From the NCBI GenBank assembly GCA_023662875.1, contig JAMPIG010000001.1:164388-218917 (forward strand): a stretch of 54,530 nt of DNA. Reading direction: 5' to 3'. Below the pieces are notes generated by a model. The model saw only the letters and a program-made list of their open reading frames with translations, was not told the origin of the DNA and did no database searches. The translations under genes and the position numbers were made by a program. Position 1 is the stretch's first letter. Every line of letters begins with the position of its first letter. This DNA is from Roseburia sp. Lineage in GTDB: Bacteria; Bacillota; Clostridia; Lachnospirales; Lachnospiraceae. Of the stretch, positions 32,809 to 40,448 are shown piece after piece.

Positions 32809-33613
32809 CGGACAACTCACCTCCCGTCAGGGCCAGGACGTCCAGGATCTCCTGCAGAAAGACCTTGCGGCTCTTCTCCCCCCGGATCAGCTCATGAAAA
32901 ATCCTGCCGTCCTTTAAAAACAGAATCCGTCTGCAGTAGCTGGCGGAAAAAGCGTCGTGAGTCACCATCAGAATCGTAGCCTTCAAAGAATGGTTCAGGT
33001 CGGTAAAGGTCTCCAGCAGAGCCCGGGCCGCCCCGGAATCCAGCGCCCCCGTCGGCTCGTCCGCCAACAGCAGCTGCGGATGATTCACCAACGCTCTGGC
33101 GCAGGCGCAGCGCTGCTTCTGCCCTCCGGATACCTGATAAGGGAACTTGCCCCTGACCTCCTCGATTCCCAGCAGCCGCAGGATCTCGTCGCAGCGCCGC
33201 TGAATTTCCGCGCCTCTCCGGACGCCCTTCTTCCCGGTCTCCTGTCCCCGCTCCGCCCGGCTGCCCTTCCCTTGCAGCGTCAGGGCTAAAATTATATTTT
33301 CCTCGATGGTCAACGTATCCAGCAGGTTATAATCCTGAAAGACAAAGCCCAGCCGGTCTCTTCGAAAATCCGACAGCTTCTCCTCCGACAACTCCGTAAT
33401 GTCCGTCTCTCCGTAATAAATGTGCCCGGCGGTAACCCGGTCGATGGTAGCCAGCAGATTTAAGAGCGTGGTCTTTCCGGAGCCGGAAGGCCCCATCACC
33501 CCTACAAACTCCCCCCTCTCCACGCAAAAGCTGACCCGATCTACCGCCTTCGTCACATTCTCCTCATTCCCGTAATACTTTTCCACATCACAGATCCGAA
33601 TATCCTCCCGCAT
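32798..33613 (-). CDS. BceA-like ABC transporter ATP-binding protein
   Basis: A 271-residue ATPase of the LolD/MacB/BceA class: Walker A GPSGSGKTT at 41-49, Q-loop FVFQDYNLLDTLT, signature SGGQKQR, Walker B LLLADEPTGALDS. An insert rich in Arg, Gly and Lys (RAERGQETGKKGVRRG) lies between Q-loop and signature and is not usual. It energises the overlapping permease. GGGGAG lies before the ATG. It follows the kinase gene after 200 bases holding an inverted repeat. Confidence 0.93.
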   Translation of the reverse strand: MREDIRICDVEKYYGNEENVTKAVDRVSFCVERGEFVGVMGPSGSGKTTLLNLLATIDRVTAGHIYYGETDITELSEEKLSDFRRDRLGFVFQDYNLLDTLTIEENIILALTLQGKGSRAERGQETGKKGVRRGAEIQRRCDEILRLLGIEEVRGKFPYQVSGGQKQRCACARALVNHPQLLLADEPTGALDSGAARALLETFTDLNHSLKATILMVTHDAFSASYCRRILFLKDGRIFHELIRGEKSRKVFLQEILDVLALTGGELSDAE

Positions 33614-33736
33614 GATTCTCTCCCCTTTCCAGTCAAAATTGTAATCCTCTGCACTGCTTTACTCCTGCCCGCCTTGCGGATCTCATACAGACATAATAAC
33701 TCTCACGCCTCCTCTTTCCTATAAAAACAGATTGAA

Positions 33737-33762
33737 GTTATCTTAATATTTCGTAAGATAAC
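33737..33762 (-). terminator. AT-rich hairpin between the kinase and the ABC genes
   Basis: GTTATCTTA and TAAGATAAC form a nine-base stem; on the minus strand TTCAATCTGTTTTTAT follows. It may terminate the regulator-kinase transcript. A role as binding site of the response regulator for the ABC genes is equally possible. Confidence 0.5.
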
Positions 33763-33813
33763 CTCAACCTGCCCCGTATAACCCGCTTCCGTCGGCCTTT
33801 TACCGCCGCCTCT

Positions 33814-34848
33814 TTACCGCCCGTCTTTTTCTCCGGATCCCGTCCCCTGTATTCCGCAATGGTAGTCTCCGATCGGAAATTCCAGAAACAGCGTGGTTCC
33901 CGCCGCCTCCGACTCCGCCCGGATCCCGATTCCCAGCCGCTTGCAGAGCCTCCTGCTAAGATACAGTCCCATGCCGGTGGATCGCTCCCTGCTCCTTCCG
34001 TTGCTACCCGTAAAACCCTTCTCAAAAATGCGCGGCAGCTCGTCCCCGGCGATACCAATCCCGTTGTCCGCAAAGCTTAAGACCACACTCTTTTCCAGCC
34101 GCTTTGTCCGAATCCGCAAAAGGGGGTTCTCTCCCCGATATTTTACGCTGTTCCAGATCATCTGCTCCAGAATAAAAGCAATCCACTTCCGGTCGGTATA
34201 AACCCTGTGGCTGCAGTCTACCTGCGCCTGAAACCCGCTCTCAATTAACAGCAGGCGGTTCTTCTCCAGCACCTCGCAGACTACCTCCTCCAGCTCCGTC
34301 TCACAGATCAGATAGTCCTTATATACCTCCTCCGACCGCGCATAATACAGTACCATATCCACACAGTTCTCGATCTTCCGATTTTCCAGGCTGATCCGGC
34401 GGTAATCCGGCTCCCGGTTGTCACAGAACAGAGCAATCCCCGTAATCGGCGCTTTTATCTCATGTACCCAGCTCTCAATATATTCTTTGTAATCCTTCTT
34501 CTCATCCTCCACCCGGCGGATCCTCTCGATACAGGACTTGTTTGAGCTCCGAATCATCTCCCGATACAGCCTGTCCTCCAGCCTGTCGGAATCCGGAAGC
34601 AGCTCCCCCAATAAATAGCGCTGATCGATCTTCTCCAGGATGTTACCCGCCTCCCGGAAAAATTTTCTCCGCCCCAGATAATGAACCGTCAGCCAGGCCG
34701 TCAAAACCAGAAGCCAGGCTGCCAGAATCAAAGCGGTATTTGTCCCGCTGTAACCGGTGAGACGAAAAAAGAAGGCCGCTGCGCACATGCAAACCAGATG
34801 AAGGAGCAGAAGCATTCCCCTGTCCCGCAGATAATCCCAAAGCTTCAT
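33814..34848 (-). CDS. BceS-like intramembrane-sensing histidine kinase
   Basis: A 344-residue kinase with only two N-terminal membrane helices (about 11-30 and 37-58) separated by a very short outside loop, so it has no sensor domain; such kinases sense through their ABC partner. The phospho-acceptor His129 sits in SWVHEIKAPITG, the version typical of the Bce group. ATP-binding boxes follow: N box (QMIWNSVKYR), G1 (DNGIGI) and G2 (STGMGLYLSRRL). The start codon overlaps the stop of the regulator gene (ATGA), so they are coupled; longer in-frame extension is discarded. Confidence 0.92.
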   Translation of the reverse strand: MKLWDYLRDRGMLLLLHLVCMCAAAFFFRLTGYSGTNTALILAAWLLVLTAWLTVHYLGRRKFFREAGNILEKIDQRYLLGELLPDSDRLEDRLYREMIRSSNKSCIERIRRVEDEKKDYKEYIESWVHEIKAPITGIALFCDNREPDYRRISLENRKIENCVDMVLYYARSEEVYKDYLICETELEEVVCEVLEKNRLLLIESGFQAQVDCSHRVYTDRKWIAFILEQMIWNSVKYRGENPLLRIRTKRLEKSVVLSFADNGIGIAGDELPRIFEKGFTGSNGRSRERSTGMGLYLSRRLCKRLGIGIRAESEAAGTTLFLEFPIGDYHCGIQGTGSGEKDGR

Positions 34849-35525
34849 ACGCGGTATCCTATCCCCCTCTTGGTCTCGATAAAGTTCTCCGCTCCTATCG
34901 CCTTCAGCTTTTCGCGAAGCTTGGCAATATGGACGCTCAGCGTATTGTCGTCGATAAAGATCCTGTTTTCCCAAAGATACTCGATCAGATCCATCCGGCT
35001 CACATACTCTCCCGCGTGGGAAAGCAGGAGATGCAGAATCTTCATCTCGTTTTTCGTCAGATCCGCCGTCCGGCCGCAATAAAAGAGACTACACCTCGCA
35101 ACGTCCAGCTGAACGCCGTCCCTTGTATACAGTGTGGTCTCTTTCTCCTTTTGTCCGCCCGCGCGCTTTAAGACCGCCGCGACCCGGGCCAAGAGCAGCG
35201 GTGCCTGATACGGCTTGACAATATAATCGTCGCCGCCCTTCAGCAGACCGTTCAGCTCGTCCATCGGGCTTGTCCGGCCGGTCAGGAAGATCACAGGCAC
35301 CTCTCTCTCCTGCCGAAGCCGCACGCAGACGTCAAAGCCGGAAGCTCCCGGAAGATTTACGTCCAGGAGCACCAGATCCGGCTCCGCCTTTTTAATCTGC
35401 GGCACAAGCTGCTCAAAGCTCTCCGGCGCGGTTACCTGATACAGCGCATTCTCCAAAAGCACCTTCAGCTCCTGCCTTATGACCTGCTCGTCCTCCGCCA
35501 CAAAAATATGTCCCTTAGTAATCAT
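34845..35525 (-). CDS. BceR-like response regulator (OmpR family)
   Basis: A 226-residue regulator: receiver domain with acidic pocket (AEDE), phospho-acceptor Asp55 in LLDVNLPG, Thr and Lys switch residues (LTGR, KPY), then an OmpR winged helix (LTKNEMKILHLLLSHAGEYV, DDNTLSVHIAKLREKL). It should activate the downstream BceAB-like genes when the kinase signals. Its ATG lies inside the last codons of the CdaR-like gene, with no good ribosome site of its own, so translation probably depends on the upstream gene. Confidence 0.93.
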   Translation of the reverse strand: MITKGHIFVAEDEQVIRQELKVLLENALYQVTAPESFEQLVPQIKKAEPDLVLLDVNLPGASGFDVCVRLRQEREVPVIFLTGRTSPMDELNGLLKGGDDYIVKPYQAPLLLARVAAVLKRAGGQKEKETTLYTRDGVQLDVARCSLFYCGRTADLTKNEMKILHLLLSHAGEYVSRMDLIEYLWENRIFIDDNTLSVHIAKLREKLKAIGAENFIETKRGIGYRV

Positions 35526-36603
35526 AATGATCCAGATATTTCATATAACTTACAACCATCAGCGCGATCTTAAAGGTCAGCGCGTCGTCAAAGTTCCTCA
35601 GATCAAGCCCTGTGCTCTTCTGCAGCTTCTCAATCCGGTAAACCAGGGTATTCCGGTGTACAAAAAGCTGCCTGGAGGTCTCCGACACATTCAGGTTATT
35701 CTCAAAGAACTTATTGATCGTGTTCAGGGTCTCCTCGTCCAGATCGCTGGGAACATTTTCCCCGAAGATCTCCTCGATAAAGATCTTGCACAGGTTCACG
35801 GGCAGCTGATAAATCAGCCGACCGATTCCCAGCGTACTGTAGGCCGCCACACTTTTCTCCGCATAAAAGATCTTGCCCACGTCCAGGGCCATCTTCGCCT
35901 CTTTATAAGATTTCGACACATCCTTCAGCTCCGGCACCACCGTTCCGAAGGCCACCTTTACGTTCATCATGGCTTCGGCGTTCACCATCGCGACGATTGT
36001 CTCCGCAGTTGTCATCAAATCATCGTGGCTGCAGTTCGGATCCACCGATTTAATCAAAATAACACTGCTCTCGTCCACCGCTGTGATATAATCGCCCGCC
36101 TGGCTGGAAAACATTCCCTTTAATACCTCTGTGACGAGCCCGTCCTTCTCCATACCGGTCTCCACCAGGAATACCGCCCTGGGAACCGCCACCTCGACAT
36201 GAAGCTTTTTCGCCCGATTATAAATATCGACAAGCAGCAGATTATCCAGCAGCAGGTTCTGGAAGAAATTGTTCCTGTCAAAGCGCTCCTTATAAGCGAT
36301 CGCAAGATTCTGAATCTGACAGACCGCTATCTTCCCTACCATATAGACATCATCGCTGTTTCCCTTCGCCACCAGGACATACAGCAGCTCTCCCTCGTCC
36401 AGGATCTTCAGCAGATGATGAATCCCGATTACCTGGCTGTCCGCGGGGGAATTGGCGAAGCCGCTGATGATCTCCGCGCCAAGCTCCAGCTGGCCTGTAG
36501 TAGACGCCACCAGGGAACCGTTCAGATCATAAACACAGAGATCTACCTTTGTGATTGTTTTCAATTCGTCGATACTGGTCTGAATTATCTGACTTGATAT
36601 CAT
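35515..36603 (-). CDS. CdaR/PucR-type transcriptional regulator
   Basis: A 362-residue regulator. The N-terminal part (SQIIQTSIDELKTITKVDLCVYDLNGSLVAST) resembles the CdaR sugar-diacid recognition/GAF-like domain; the middle is a GGDEF-related degenerate region; the C-terminus is the PucR-type helix-turn-helix (LNVSETSRQLFVHRNTLVYRIEKLQKSTG). Such proteins regulate sugar-acid or nucleoside use. It follows the sugar-ABC ATPase gene, a neighbour that fits carbohydrate control, but its end overlaps the Bce regulator gene by 11 bases. Own promoter and AGGAG ribosome site are present. Confidence 0.88.
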   Translation of the reverse strand: MISSQIIQTSIDELKTITKVDLCVYDLNGSLVASTTGQLELGAEIISGFANSPADSQVIGIHHLLKILDEGELLYVLVAKGNSDDVYMVGKIAVCQIQNLAIAYKERFDRNNFFQNLLLDNLLLVDIYNRAKKLHVEVAVPRAVFLVETGMEKDGLVTEVLKGMFSSQAGDYITAVDESSVILIKSVDPNCSHDDLMTTAETIVAMVNAEAMMNVKVAFGTVVPELKDVSKSYKEAKMALDVGKIFYAEKSVAAYSTLGIGRLIYQLPVNLCKIFIEEIFGENVPSDLDEETLNTINKFFENNLNVSETSRQLFVHRNTLVYRIEKLQKSTGLDLRNFDDALTFKIALMVVSYMKYLDHYDY

Positions 36604-36650
36604 GCGTTCACTCCTATCCGCCCGCTCCGGCGGGCCTCCCTTATTGTTTC

Positions 36651-36679
36651 ATAATACCTGATTTTTCGATCCTTCGCAA
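36651..36679 (-). promoter_or_regulatory. Promoter of the CdaR-like gene
   Basis: On the minus strand TTGCGA, 17 bases, TATTAT, followed by a GCCCGC-CGGA-GCGGGC hairpin and the ribosome site. If no other promoter exists between, it also drives the Bce regulator and kinase genes. Confidence 0.6.
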
Positions 36680-36698
36680 GTCCATTTTCCATCCCGCG

Positions 36699-36733
36699 AA
36701 AAAAAACGGGGCGCTGCATTTGCAGCACCCCCT
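36699..36733 (-). terminator. Rho-independent terminator after ugpC
   Basis: On the minus strand GGGGTGCTGC, a short loop, GCAGCGCCCCG and eight Ts, about 14 bases past the ugpC stop. It isolates ugpC from the CdaR-like gene. Confidence 0.92.
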
Positions 36734-36746
36734 TACCGTTTTCTGA

Positions 36747-37856
36747 TTAGTTTGTGATAATCTGCTCGGTTTCCTTATCGAATACATGGATCTTCTCAAG
36801 GTCGAACGCAAACTTAATGCTGTCGCCAGGTCTTGCGCTCGTGCGGGAATCCACTCTCGCGGTGATCGGGAACTCAGCCAGATCAAAGTACAGATAAACC
36901 TCTGCGCCAAGCAGCTCGTATACCTTTACGGTAGAATCGAATACGCAGGGCGAATTCGACGTAAACGCCTCGGAATCATATACATCCTCAGGACGGATAC
37001 CGAAGGTAACAACCTTTCCGTCATAGCCGCCGTCGATCAGCTTCTTGGACTTTTCAGCGGGCAGAGGAATGCTCTTGCCGTCGATCTGCAGGTTTGCAGT
37101 ATTTCCGCTAACCTTAACGGTTGCATCCAGGAAGTTCATCTGAGGAGATCCCATGAATCCTGCTACGAACAGGTTGCAGGGCTTCTCATACAGATTCTGA
37201 GGGGTATCAACCTGCTGGATAACGCCGTCCTTCATAACGACGATTCTTGTACCCAGGGTCATAGCCTCTGTCTGGTCATGCGTAACGTAGATGATGGTGG
37301 TGCCCAGTCTCTGATGCAGCTTAGCGATCTCAATACGCATCTGCACACGCAGCTTTGCATCCAGGTTGGAAAGAGGCTCATCCATCAGGAACACCTTAGG
37401 ATTACGAACGATTGCACGTCCCATGGCAACACGCTGTCTCTGACCACCGGACAGAGCCTTCGGCTTACGGTCAAGCAGGGGAGTCAGATCCAGAATCTTC
37501 GCCGCTTCCTTAACCATCTTGTCAATCTGATCCTTCGGAACCTTTCTCAGCTTCAGACCGAACGCCATGTTGTCGTATACGGACATATGAGGATACAGAG
37601 CGTAGTTCTGGAATACCATCGCGATATCACGATCCTTGGGTTCCACATCGTTTACAACTCTGTCGCCAATCTTCAGCTCACCGGAAGAAATATCTTCCAG
37701 ACCGGCGATCATACGAAGTGTGGTAGACTTTCCGCATCCGGAAGGGCCTACGAAGATGATGAACTCCTGGTCTGCGATCTGCAGGTTGAAGTTCTTAACT
37801 GCCTCAAAGCCGTTAGGATAAACCTTACAAACATTTGTCAAAGATAAACTTGCCAT
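36747..37856 (-). CDS. ugpC: Shared sugar-ABC transporter ATPase (UgpC/MsmK type)
   Basis: A 369-residue ATPase of the MalK/UgpC/MsmK group: Walker A GPSGCGKST at 37-45, signature LSGGQRQRVAMGRAI, Walker B VFLMDEPLSNLDAKL, then a C-terminal regulatory OB domain (VTFGIRPEDVYD, GDSIKFAFDLEKIHVFD). In Firmicutes one such ATPase often powers many carbohydrate importers, which fits its solitary position without permeases. It is monocistronic, with terminator behind. Codon choice looks more biased than its neighbours, suggesting high expression. AAAGGAG precedes the ATG. Confidence 0.93.
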   Translation of the reverse strand: MASLSLTNVCKVYPNGFEAVKNFNLQIADQEFIIFVGPSGCGKSTTLRMIAGLEDISSGELKIGDRVVNDVEPKDRDIAMVFQNYALYPHMSVYDNMAFGLKLRKVPKDQIDKMVKEAAKILDLTPLLDRKPKALSGGQRQRVAMGRAIVRNPKVFLMDEPLSNLDAKLRVQMRIEIAKLHQRLGTTIIYVTHDQTEAMTLGTRIVVMKDGVIQQVDTPQNLYEKPCNLFVAGFMGSPQMNFLDATVKVSGNTANLQIDGKSIPLPAEKSKKLIDGGYDGKVVTFGIRPEDVYDSEAFTSNSPCVFDSTVKVYELLGAEVYLYFDLAEFPITARVDSRTSARPGDSIKFAFDLEKIHVFDKETEQIITN

Positions 37857-37982
37857 TGCTTAACTCCTTTCATAGTTAACAGTTGCTTTTCTCCCGGTAT
37901 GTACTTTACATCACCGAACTATCTACAGTATACCGAAAATACCCATTTTGCGCCATGCCACTATTCCACAAATATTTTTGAG

Positions 37983-38009
37983 CAGATTGTGTGTTTTGCG
38001 CACAATCTG
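37983..38009. repeat. Hairpin between YesL-like gene and ugpC
   Basis: CAGATTGTGTG and CGCACAATCTG form an 11-bp stem. A T-rich run follows on the plus strand, where no gene ends. On the minus strand it lies between the end of the YesL-like gene and ugpC. Confidence 0.5.
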
Positions 38010-38080
38010 TTTTCATTTTTTTGACGCATGTCATTTTGTACAAAACGAAAAGATAAACTTGGTCATAATCAACAATCTGT

Positions 38081-38122
38081 TTATTTGCGACAATAAAATT
38101 TGCTCCCAGCGGGAATTCTACT
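38081..38122 (+). repeat. Palindromic intergenic repeat, TTATTC-GACAA family, copy E
   Basis: TTATTTGCGACAATAAAATT, centre TGCTCCCAGCGG, right arm GAATTCTACTG. It overlaps the stop codon of the YesL-like gene, whose TAG is supplied by the repeat arm. Confidence 0.65.
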
Positions 38123-38843
38123 GCCTGTTTTCGGCTGCATCCCCTTCCGCCAGGACAGGATCCAGCTCATCCTTAAAGATCCTCTCGTCCTCACCCGCTT
38201 CCTCCGGCTCCGCGGGATCGTTGGCCGCCGTGATCTGATCCTCCAGCCTCTTAAAGAGCTTATTGTACAGCTTGGCCGAGCACCAGGCCGGCGCGGAAAG
38301 CCCGAACAGAAGCGAGAGCGGCATCAGTTGTATCACAAAGAGAAAAACCGCCAGCGGTATCAGATAAAGTATCATCATCAGGATCGTCTTGGGAAACTGC
38401 ATCACGCTCATCATAAACGCGTTCTTAATGGTTCTAAATACCGTGTTCTCAAACTTCGCCAGCACCGGGAACACATACAGGGCCGTAAAAACCACAAGCA
38501 GGGCGATGGCAATCAGAACCCCCCTGAAAATATTGCTGAACTCTATCCCGGAGCTCCTCATGATGAAAAAATCTCCCACGAGAACCAGCATCACCACGAA
38601 AAGGATCAGCCAGATCAGAGTAGCCTGCCTGAAATTTTCCTTAAAGGATTTAAAGAACCCCTTCGTAATATAGCATTCCTCATTCCTCGCGATCTTTAAC
38701 GCCATATAATTCATGGCCGTCAGAGACGCCCCTATCGTCACGATGGGAATACAGCAGATCAGCGTCAGTACATTGAGCCACATCAGATCAGCCATCTTCC
38801 CCAGACCCTGCATCAGCGGGCTGTCAATGTTTAAAAATTTCAT
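38118..38843 (-). CDS. YesL/DUF624-family membrane protein
   Basis: A 241-residue membrane protein with about five helices. It starts with the family signature (PLMQGLGKMADLMWLNVLTL, then CCIPIVTIGASLTAMNYM) and ends in an acidic tail (EPEEAGEDERIFKDELD). YesL proteins occur next to sugar-ABC importers and are thought to help them, but their role is not known; here the only transporter part nearby is ugpC. The stop codon lies in a dispersed palindromic repeat, so the tail may have been extended or trimmed by that insertion. Confidence 0.85.
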   Translation of the reverse strand: MKFLNIDSPLMQGLGKMADLMWLNVLTLICCIPIVTIGASLTAMNYMALKIARNEECYITKGFFKSFKENFRQATLIWLILFVVMLVLVGDFFIMRSSGIEFSNIFRGVLIAIALLVVFTALYVFPVLAKFENTVFRTIKNAFMMSVMQFPKTILMMILYLIPLAVFLFVIQLMPLSLLFGLSAPAWCSAKLYNKLFKRLEDQITAANDPAEPEEAGEDERIFKDELDPVLAEGDAAENRQ

Positions 38844-38862
38844 CCTCTCTTCAACCTTTCCG

Positions 38863-39348
38863 TTAAAATATTTTTTCCATGGCCGTCACCCGGATCCCGG
38901 AATATTCCTCCTCCGGCCGCACGGTATGGAAGCCCAGCCTTCTGTAAAAATTTACCGCGTAGGGCGCGGCCTTGAGGGACATATACCGCTCCCCCTCCTC
39001 CCGCTTCAGATAGTCGCAGAGCGCCGTCAGGATCGCCCGTCCCACTCCCCGCCGCTGATAGTCCTCGTCCACAAAAAGCAGAGACAGATGATTCCTGTTG
39101 CGGATCGATCCCGCCCCGATGATTTTCTTCCCGTCCAGCGCTACCATCAGCTGATAATTTCCCCTCAGAAAGGCCACATACAGATTATCGTCCGTAATAA
39201 AATCATAAAAATTTTTGATTCCCTCCTGAGAGTAATCCTTCCCTTCAAACTTCAGAAAGGTACGCCAGACCATCTGCATGGTCGGCGACCATTCGCTCTC
39301 CCTTGCCCATCTGATCTCACAGGGCGGCCCCTGCCTGTCGTTCCCCAT
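38863..39348 (-). CDS. GNAT-family N-acetyltransferase
   Basis: A 161-residue acetyltransferase: the beta-strand block NYQLMVALDGKKIIGAGSIR leads into the acetyl-CoA loop DEDYQRRGVGRAILTALCDY (Q-R-R-G-V-G), then AAPYAVNFYRRLGF, the classic final motif. Substrate unknown. The ATG at 39346-39348 is chosen because GGGAG lies five bases before it; the GTG two codons earlier lacks that spacing. The gene starts within a few bases of the stop of the hydrolase gene upstream, so they form an operon. Confidence 0.9.
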   Translation of the reverse strand: MGNDRQGPPCEIRWARESEWSPTMQMVWRTFLKFEGKDYSQEGIKNFYDFITDDNLYVAFLRGNYQLMVALDGKKIIGAGSIRNRNHLSLLFVDEDYQRRGVGRAILTALCDYLKREEGERYMSLKAAPYAVNFYRRLGFHTVRPEEEYSGIRVTAMEKIF

Positions 39349-39350
39349 AC

Positions 39351-40289
39351 TCACTCCCGTGCCTGCTCTTTCAGCCAGCCGAAGATATCCTCCATAACCT
39401 CGCCGCGGTTCGTCTCGTTCAGCAGCTCGTGCCGACCGCCCTCGTAAAGCTTCAGCCGGATATTTTTCACTCCCGCCTCCTTCAGGCTCTCGTAAGCCCT
39501 GCGGACGCCTTCCCCGTAGTCCCCGACCGGATCCGCGTCCCCGGAAACCATTAAGACAGGGAGATCATCGGGAATCCTCTCCAGGTTCTCCTTTTTATAA
39601 AGTCTGGAGATCAGCTCAAACAGGGTCGAAAAACCGTTGATCGTAAACACAAAGCCGCACAGCGGATCCGCGATATACTGATCCACCCGCTTTTCATCGC
39701 GGCTGAGCCAGTCAAAAGGAGTCCTGGCATTGGGAATCCTTTTGTTATAGCTTCCGAAGGCCAGCCGGTCGATCAGCTTCCCCGTCTTTTTTGAGCCGCA
39801 GAAAACCTTCTGGAGACCGGCGATCAGCTTCGACGCCTTTACCAGCGCCGCGGGCTGCATCCCCGTCCCCATGATGATCGCGGCGGTAATCCCCGTACCG
39901 TAGCGGAACATATAATTTCTGACGATGAAGGAGCCCATGCTGTGACCCATGATGACATAGGGGACGCCGGGATAGACCGCCTGGGTCATTTTCTTAAGCC
40001 TGTGGACGTCCCGCACCACGACAGTCGCCGGATCCTGCTCACAGAAATAACCGTATTCCTTCGCCTCGCCTACGCTCTTTCCATGTCCGAGATGATCCTC
40101 CCCGGTCAGCACAATTCCCCGTTCCGTCAGGAACCCTGCAAACTCCTCGTACCGCTCGACATACTCCGCCATTCCGTGAACCACCTGCAAAACGCAGCGG
40201 ATATCTTCCGGTCTGTCCGGGGCGTACCTGACCGCGTGGATCTTACTTTTCCCGTCCCGCGAATCAAAATAAAATTCCTCTTTTACCAT
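39351..40289 (-). CDS. Alpha/beta hydrolase, lysophospholipase/monoacylglycerol lipase type
   Basis: A 312-residue serine hydrolase (Hydrolase_4 family). The lid-side motif VLQVVHGMAEYVERYEEFA, the GEDHLGHGKS motif, the nucleophile elbow GHSMGS, the acid in VSGDADPVGDYG and the final His in YEGGRHELLNE are all visible. Such enzymes cleave lysophospholipids or monoglycerides. The start at MVKEEFYF is preferred over the 13-residue upstream extension by length and a GAGG site. Followed immediately by the GNAT gene. Confidence 0.9.
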   Translation of the reverse strand: MVKEEFYFDSRDGKSKIHAVRYAPDRPEDIRCVLQVVHGMAEYVERYEEFAGFLTERGIVLTGEDHLGHGKSVGEAKEYGYFCEQDPATVVVRDVHRLKKMTQAVYPGVPYVIMGHSMGSFIVRNYMFRYGTGITAAIIMGTGMQPAALVKASKLIAGLQKVFCGSKKTGKLIDRLAFGSYNKRIPNARTPFDWLSRDEKRVDQYIADPLCGFVFTINGFSTLFELISRLYKKENLERIPDDLPVLMVSGDADPVGDYGEGVRRAYESLKEAGVKNIRLKLYEGGRHELLNETNRGEVMEDIFGWLKEQARE

Positions 40290-40448
40290 AAACGCCGCCT
40301 CTCCGTCCGCTTCCGCGGGCACTGCCATACATACGGCTGTAATATAACAATGGGCCGCTCCCGGCAGAACCGGCGATAGCGGCCCATAAATTGAGTATAA
40401 CTCATTTGTAGAGAAAATTTAAGTCTTTTCTGCAAAATTTATAAACAT

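Noticed and set aside
32809-32820. GTG as the start of the Bce permease
   Set aside because: GGGAGG directly abuts that GTG, leaving no spacer; the ATG four codons on has a usable distance and the conserved N-terminus.
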